Below, in pieces: positions 12,822-16,576 of a stretch of 16,576 nucleotides of DNA. Made by a program: the position numbers and the translations under genes. How positions within the stretch are numbered: the first letter of the stretch is position 1; each line of letters opens with the position of its first letter. Source of the DNA: CAZTAO01 sp964611645 (lineage in GTDB: Bacteria > Armatimonadota > UBA5829). The stretch lies in assembly GCA_964611645.1 (NCBI GenBank), contig CAZTAO010000080.1, forward strand, positions 1 through 16,576. The letters run 5' to 3'. The notes under the pieces were generated by a model. The model was not told the origin of the DNA. It saw nothing but the letters and a program-made list of their open reading frames with translations, and did not search any database.

Positions 12822-15034
12822 ATGATCTGCTGCAAGAGGAATCTCCCCCGACGACTAATAGCCTGGTTACTGGCCGTAGTGACCGCTGTTCTCCCTATGA
12901 TGGGCCTGAGTGGCTGCGGTGGCTCCGGAGGAGGTCCTGGGGATCCGACAACCCCTCCCGTGAAACCGCTGAACATCCCCAAAGCAGCAGTTAGCGGTAA
13001 GATAGACACTAGCGAAATCGGCGGAGGCGGCTTGAAGGTCCTCTCCGTTTGGGCTTCGCCCGTTACGCCTGCCGCGGATGGAGCATTCACTACTACTGCG
13101 TCGATGGCCGGGGCACAGTTGCTAATGGTCACTGATAGCACCGGCCAGTTGCGCGGCATAACCATGAGTACGCCAACGGCCAAAGAGGCCGGCACGTTAC
13201 TCACTGTAGATGCTGAAAGCACTGCGCTCAGCCTCATTATGCTCACCCCGGGCATTCTTGCAGTAGCGCCGGATGAGACGCCGGATCGCGTTACTCAGAT
13301 AAAAGAACTTCCGTCGTTTACCGGCCTAGTCAGCTTTCTCGGCAAAGAGCTTCGCGATCGCCCGGTGTCCGAGGTGGTCAAGAGCACACAGTATGAAGAC
13401 CTGGCAAGCGCGTGCGTTGATGAGTGGCTCGCGCGTTACCGCGTGGTTCCAGTCACGACAGCGTCCATTGGTCTCAAGCCCAAGGTGATTGATGAACCGG
13501 GATATGGTCAATATGGAGCAATGAAGTTCGATATCTCTGACAAAACGGGAGCCTACAGTACCCCCACTACAATAAAAATAACAAACTCCGGATGGCGTTA
13601 TGTCGATATCCGCCGATATAGCGAAACTCGCGGTGGTGGGAGTTCCTGGAAAACGGTATCGAGTGGTCTTCTGGGATTGCCGGTTATGATGGGGCTGGGA
13701 GGCGTGACCTGGGGTTCCGTCTTTACCGGGACAGTAACAAGCCCGACCATTCTGGAAGACGATATCGCGAATTTTTATTCGAAATCGGAGTACTGGATTG
13801 CGGGACCGGGCCTCAAGAAACCGGAGGTTTCTTTCCCTGTGGACGCGCCATCAAAAGGCGAAACCGCTTGGGGTGTAAGCATAGCCTTCTGCTGCCTGGT
13901 GCCGGTCATATCACTTGTGACGGGGCTGGGCGATCTTCTGAAGACGGTTGACAAGGCGGCGCTTGCTGTGGCAACAAGCAAGTTCTGGCAGACACTTAGC
14001 AAAGGCGCAGGTGTCGAAAGTCTTCTCTCTGCATTGATAAACGACGCATTTAGCGGCGATATTACAGCCTTTTTCAGAGGGCTGACCAACATGATAGTGG
14101 TTACTCTTGGAATCGCCACCGTAGGTGCTGGGGGAGGGGCCCTGGGCGTATTTCTAGTCGGAATTGGAGTACCGGCAGGAGCCGCTGTAGGCGTGGCTGC
14201 TGCTGCTGTCCTGGCGGTGGTAGGCACCGTTTTTGCTACAGCAAACCTACTCGCCACGGCCGCCGGATGGCTGGATTATCCTCCTCTGACCAAGTTCACA
14301 GTCTATGACTTTCACGTAGGATTGGAACTGAAAACCGATCCGCCCAAAGACACGATCATCTCCGCGGATGGCAAGGANNNNNNNNNNGTAGGATAGACGC
14401 CATTCCCCACCAATTCTCCCTTGGCGATGATACTGCCGATCCCAACCCGCCTGACCATGTTACTGTGCACGACGTGAAAGTGGAGTTCAGTACGGATCTT
14501 GGCACGTTCGTCGAATCCGGCACAGCGTCGTATTCCGCAATCACAAGGTCCGGTACCGGCGTTGCGAGCGCCAACCTCGTCAGCGACAAGAAGGGCAAGG
14601 CAACGGTCACAGTCAAAGCTCTTGAACCTCACAACTCCCCGCCGGATGACCTGACAGCAACGGTGAAGAAAGTCGAGGTCCTGTTCGACAACACCTACCA
14701 CCTGTTCAGCGATGCGGCCGGAACCGCAGACGTGTGGGCAGACGATGATTTTGTCGTCTACGTCAACGGAAAGGTTGTATTCGAGAACCTGGACGGGACT
14801 GCGGCGGCTATAGGCCCGATCAAGTTTGAGGCGAAAGCCAAAGACACCCTGCGCATCAAGGCGATAAACGCAGGCGAAACGGGTAAGCTCGCCTGGGGTG
14901 TAATGCAGCTCACCCCAGTCTATCTGAAGAAAGGGAGCAAGGTCATTCAGGTTCACCCTGGCGAGAAACACGGCTGGGACTACTACTATGGGAATTATGT
15001 GTTCGTGGACCAAACGATGGAGATTCCTTGGTAG
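12822..15034 (+). CDS. lipoprotein with Gly/Ala-rich hydrophobic segment and C-terminal Ig-like region (broken by scaffold gap)
   Basis: ATG 12822 (GGAGGA at 12803) opens a lipoprotein signal: KRNLPRR, hydrophobic 12-28, lipobox LSGC with C32, then Gly-rich GGSGGGPGDP. An N-terminal beta-rich region (about 50-150) is followed by a helical part. A hydrophobic stretch lies at about 350-370, and a long Gly/Ala-rich one at about 423-482 (MIVVTLGIATVGAGGGALG and beyond), unusual for a lipoprotein. After the N run the reading frame resumes at 14390 (RIDAIPHQFSLGDD), continuing into a Big_1-like motif (VKVEFSTDLGTF, GKATVTVKAL) and a final beta domain with ADDDFVVYVNGKVVFENL. The frame after the gap matches only if the true gap is 2 mod 3 long, so this is taken as one gene of roughly 737 residues, not two. 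Function unknown; envelope location is likely. Confidence 0.72.
14378..14387. other. 10-N scaffold gap
   Basis: Ten N bases inside the lipoprotein gene. Its nominal length puts a stop (TAG 14394) in frame, whereas a different gap length joins two well-matched coding parts, so 10 is probably a placeholder. Confidence 0.95.
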
Positions 15035-15306
15035 CGGAGTGGCCGCGACTTTCCTTGCCTGACACCAGGTAGCAACTGATGGAAGCCGCCCGCTGTGGGT
15101 CGCAAGGACCCTATCCCGGCGCTTCTCCTGTCCTCCGAGGCAGCATTGGCTCGGTTTTCGGCGGTTGGTAGAGCCGATTGTTGCCGGGATCGGGAGCACG
15201 GCGAGGCAGTCGGGGGCGTCGGGAACCGAGGATCGGACCGCTGAGCAGCAAAGCCGACGTGAGGATGCGCTCGCTGTGGAGATGTCGGCGAGTGAATGCC
15301 AGGCGT
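15035..15306. other. 272-base intergenic stretch, nothing recognised
   Basis: Between the lipoprotein stop and the 3' end of the transposase fragment. Minus-strand frames after the transposase stop do not resume the rve domain, so the rest of the element has been lost or replaced. No hairpin with a T-tract was seen. Confidence 0.5.
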
Positions 15307-15954
15307 CTACCGTGTGACGGCGATGTGGACGACCTGTCGCCTCGTGTGATCGATTATCACAAACACATAGAGCAGGCCAAACGACAGCGTTGGAACCGTG
15401 AAGAAGTCCATCGCCCAGGTTGCGTCCATATGATTTGCAAGAAATGTCTTCCAGGACTGCCGAACATTCTCGGAGGGCGGTCTGCGCGTCGCCGGTATGT
15501 ACCTGGCGATGGTGTTCGGACACGGAACGTCGGACATGCCCAGCGCGACCATCTGATCGTGAATTCGCTCCGGTGACCAGAGCGGGTTCTCCCGATGGAT
15601 GCGCTTGATGAGAGCGATGGTGGATCTGGATATTAGCGGACGGCCCGGCTTTGACTTGCGCGCCCAGTACCAACGGAATGCTGTTCGATGCCAGCGGATG
15701 ACTGTCTCCGGCTTGACAACAATCAGCGCGGACTCCCAACCGGTCCAGAAGCGCGACAGGATGACCCAAAGCTGGCGGAATGCAGGTGTTGGCAATCGCT
15801 TCGGACGCTTGTGGGATAATACCTCGTGCCCATAGAGTGCCAGTTGGCTTCGCAGGGCGAGGTTCTCGATGGTAAGAGCCTGGCGCGACATCAGAGCGCT
15901 TCGGCAGACATCCAACAGGAAACACCGCCACTCGCGCAGAGAAACAAGAATCAT
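15307..15954 (-). pseudogene. truncated rve/DDE transposase (integrase-core type)
   Basis: 215 residues from ATG 15954 (the frame is open to 16029). The N-terminal helical part has ALTIENLALRSQLALY, the middle an HTH with KPETVIRWHRTAFRWYW and GRPLISRSTIALIKRI, then the start of the rve core: DATWAMDFFTV with the first catalytic Asp D183 and LLYVFVIIDHTRRQVVHIAVT. The frame then ends at a stop. Full-length relatives run to about 340-370 residues and carry the second Asp and the Glu downstream; both are missing, and no other minus-strand frame supplies them. It therefore cannot be an active transposase. Family resembles IS481/IS3-like integrase-core proteins; exact IS family uncertain. No intact terminal inverted repeats were identified. 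Confidence 0.8.
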
Positions 15955-15978
15955 TCTAAAGTCTATCACGCTGCCAGC

Positions 15979-16120
15979 ATAGCATAAACCGGGCATGTTG
16001 TGCTCGGATGGAGTTTCTGAAACCGACACGTCTCAGGAACTCCGAAGAGCTTGGAACCTACATACAGGGAACCAGTGCGTACCGAGTTCCATGAGGTGCC
16101 TATAGCGCAAACCGGACATG
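15979..16120 (+). repeat. pair of 19-base near-identical direct repeats
   Basis: 15979-15997 and 16102-16120 match at 16 of 19 bases (core AAACCGG then CATG). They lie upstream of the transposase fragment, 123 bases apart, and may be remnants of the element's end or of nested insertions. Confidence 0.35.
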
Positions 16121-16174
16121 GGCGCAGAAGACTAATTTAGCATGAGACTGCCGACCGCCGACTTCATTCCCAAA

Positions 16175-16576
16175 TCAAACCTCAGACTTGAGATCGTGGG
16201 GCGGTGGGCCGGGCTTGAGGTGACTGGTTCTGTCGCCTGTGAGGATATAGACTAACACGAAAGCTCCCACGCTGTAGATCAGGATCGGTGAAAGCGGGAC
16301 TGCCGCCCTGGCAAACGTGAGAATCATTAGCGCGGCAATGGCAAGAAACGCCCCTGTGATCTTCCAATCTTTGTCCAGATCGACCAGAGCTGCTAGTGGT
16401 ATTGCCGCGATGGCTATCTCATAGTGGAGCGCGTGTGGGGATAGCAGCAAGACAGCCGGGCCCATCAGCAGCATGCACTTCACCAGCGCGTAAATCTGTC
16501 TTCTCCCCCCATATCGGCAATGCGCGGCACAATTATCAGAATACTTGCCACTGAGCCTGAGGGTAGTGTTTTGAGG
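16175..16576 (-). CDS. C-terminal part of a multi-pass membrane protein (partial, right edge), possibly GT87/DUF2029-like
   Basis: The minus-strand frame is open from the window edge to TGA at 16175-16177. The clear part is KCMLLMGPAVLLLSPHALHY, then IAIAAIPLAALVDL, FLAIAALMILTFARAAVPL and LIYSVGAFVLVYIL, i.e. about four hydrophobic helices, then a polar tail GDRTSHLKPGPPPHDLKSEV. LLSPHALHYE between helices is like the C-terminal end of GT87 (DUF2029) polyprenyl-linked glycosyltransferases, but this is a weak match. A GTG at 16481-16483 could be read as a start, but the reading frame continues upstream and the protein lacks a normal N-terminus. A run of six C at 16505-16510 separates two frames that each look partly protein-like, so a frameshift there cannot be excluded. 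Confidence 0.5.
   Translation of the reverse strand, partial: PQNTTLRLSGKYSDNCAAHCRYGGRRQIYALVKCMLLMGPAVLLLSPHALHYEIAIAAIPLAALVDLDKDWKITGAFLAIAALMILTFARAAVPLSPILIYSVGAFVLVYILTGDRTSHLKPGPPPHDLKSEV

Noticed and set aside
14312..15931. 539-codon minus-strand frame crossing the N gap
   Set aside because: It is antisense to the lipoprotein and overlaps the transposase in another frame; it depends on the arbitrary gap length and has no domain.
1..16576. CRISPR array, tRNA or rRNA genes
   Set aside because: No regularly spaced direct repeats of CRISPR type and no tRNA-like cloverleaf or rRNA signature was seen on either strand by eye.

Overview
The window looks like a piece of an uncultured bacterial genome. 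It is moderately GC-rich, has Shine-Dalgarno-led genes with ATG, GTG and TTG starts, and contains a 10-N scaffold gap at 14378-14387. Large secreted seven-bladed propeller (PD40-like) proteins with bacterial Ig domains, plus a glycine-rich lipoprotein, would fit Armatimonadota or a similar phylum. That assignment is inference; no marker gene is present.

Left part (1-4234, all + strand): a compact module in which most genes overlap or nearly abut. It holds the 3' end of an unknown gene, an M15 endolysin-type peptidase, an unknown 186-residue protein, a stand-alone resolvase domain that lacks the catalytic serine, a DUF2924 protein, a full-length large serine recombinase, a helix-turn-helix protein, and possibly a 64-residue ORF coupled by TGATG. 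DUF2924 plus serine recombinase plus HTH protein is a recurrent mobile-element gene set. The peptidase suggests phage ancestry. A convergent gene (4244-4912, -) encodes a PD-(D/E)XK nuclease-like protein.

Middle part (5046-12639): two divergent paralogues of 982 and 991 residues, both secreted. Each has seven propeller blades, one Big_12-like Ig domain and three copies of an approximately 145-residue beta-rich repeat. Between them lie a 609-base stretch with no convincing gene, containing a 168-base imperfect palindrome that resembles a MITE, and a two-gene unit: a 49-residue protein coupled through a GTGA overlap to a single-pass membrane protein. Two 96-base direct repeats (89/96 identical by eye) flank the + strand paralogue and may be remnants of a transposase 3' end.

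Right part (12822-16576): a lipoprotein with a long hydrophobic Gly/Ala-rich segment and a C-terminal Ig-like region, interrupted by the scaffold gap; a truncated rve-type transposase (- strand); and the C-terminal end of a multi-pass membrane protein, possibly GT87/DUF2029-like, running off the right edge. No tRNA, rRNA or CRISPR array was seen.
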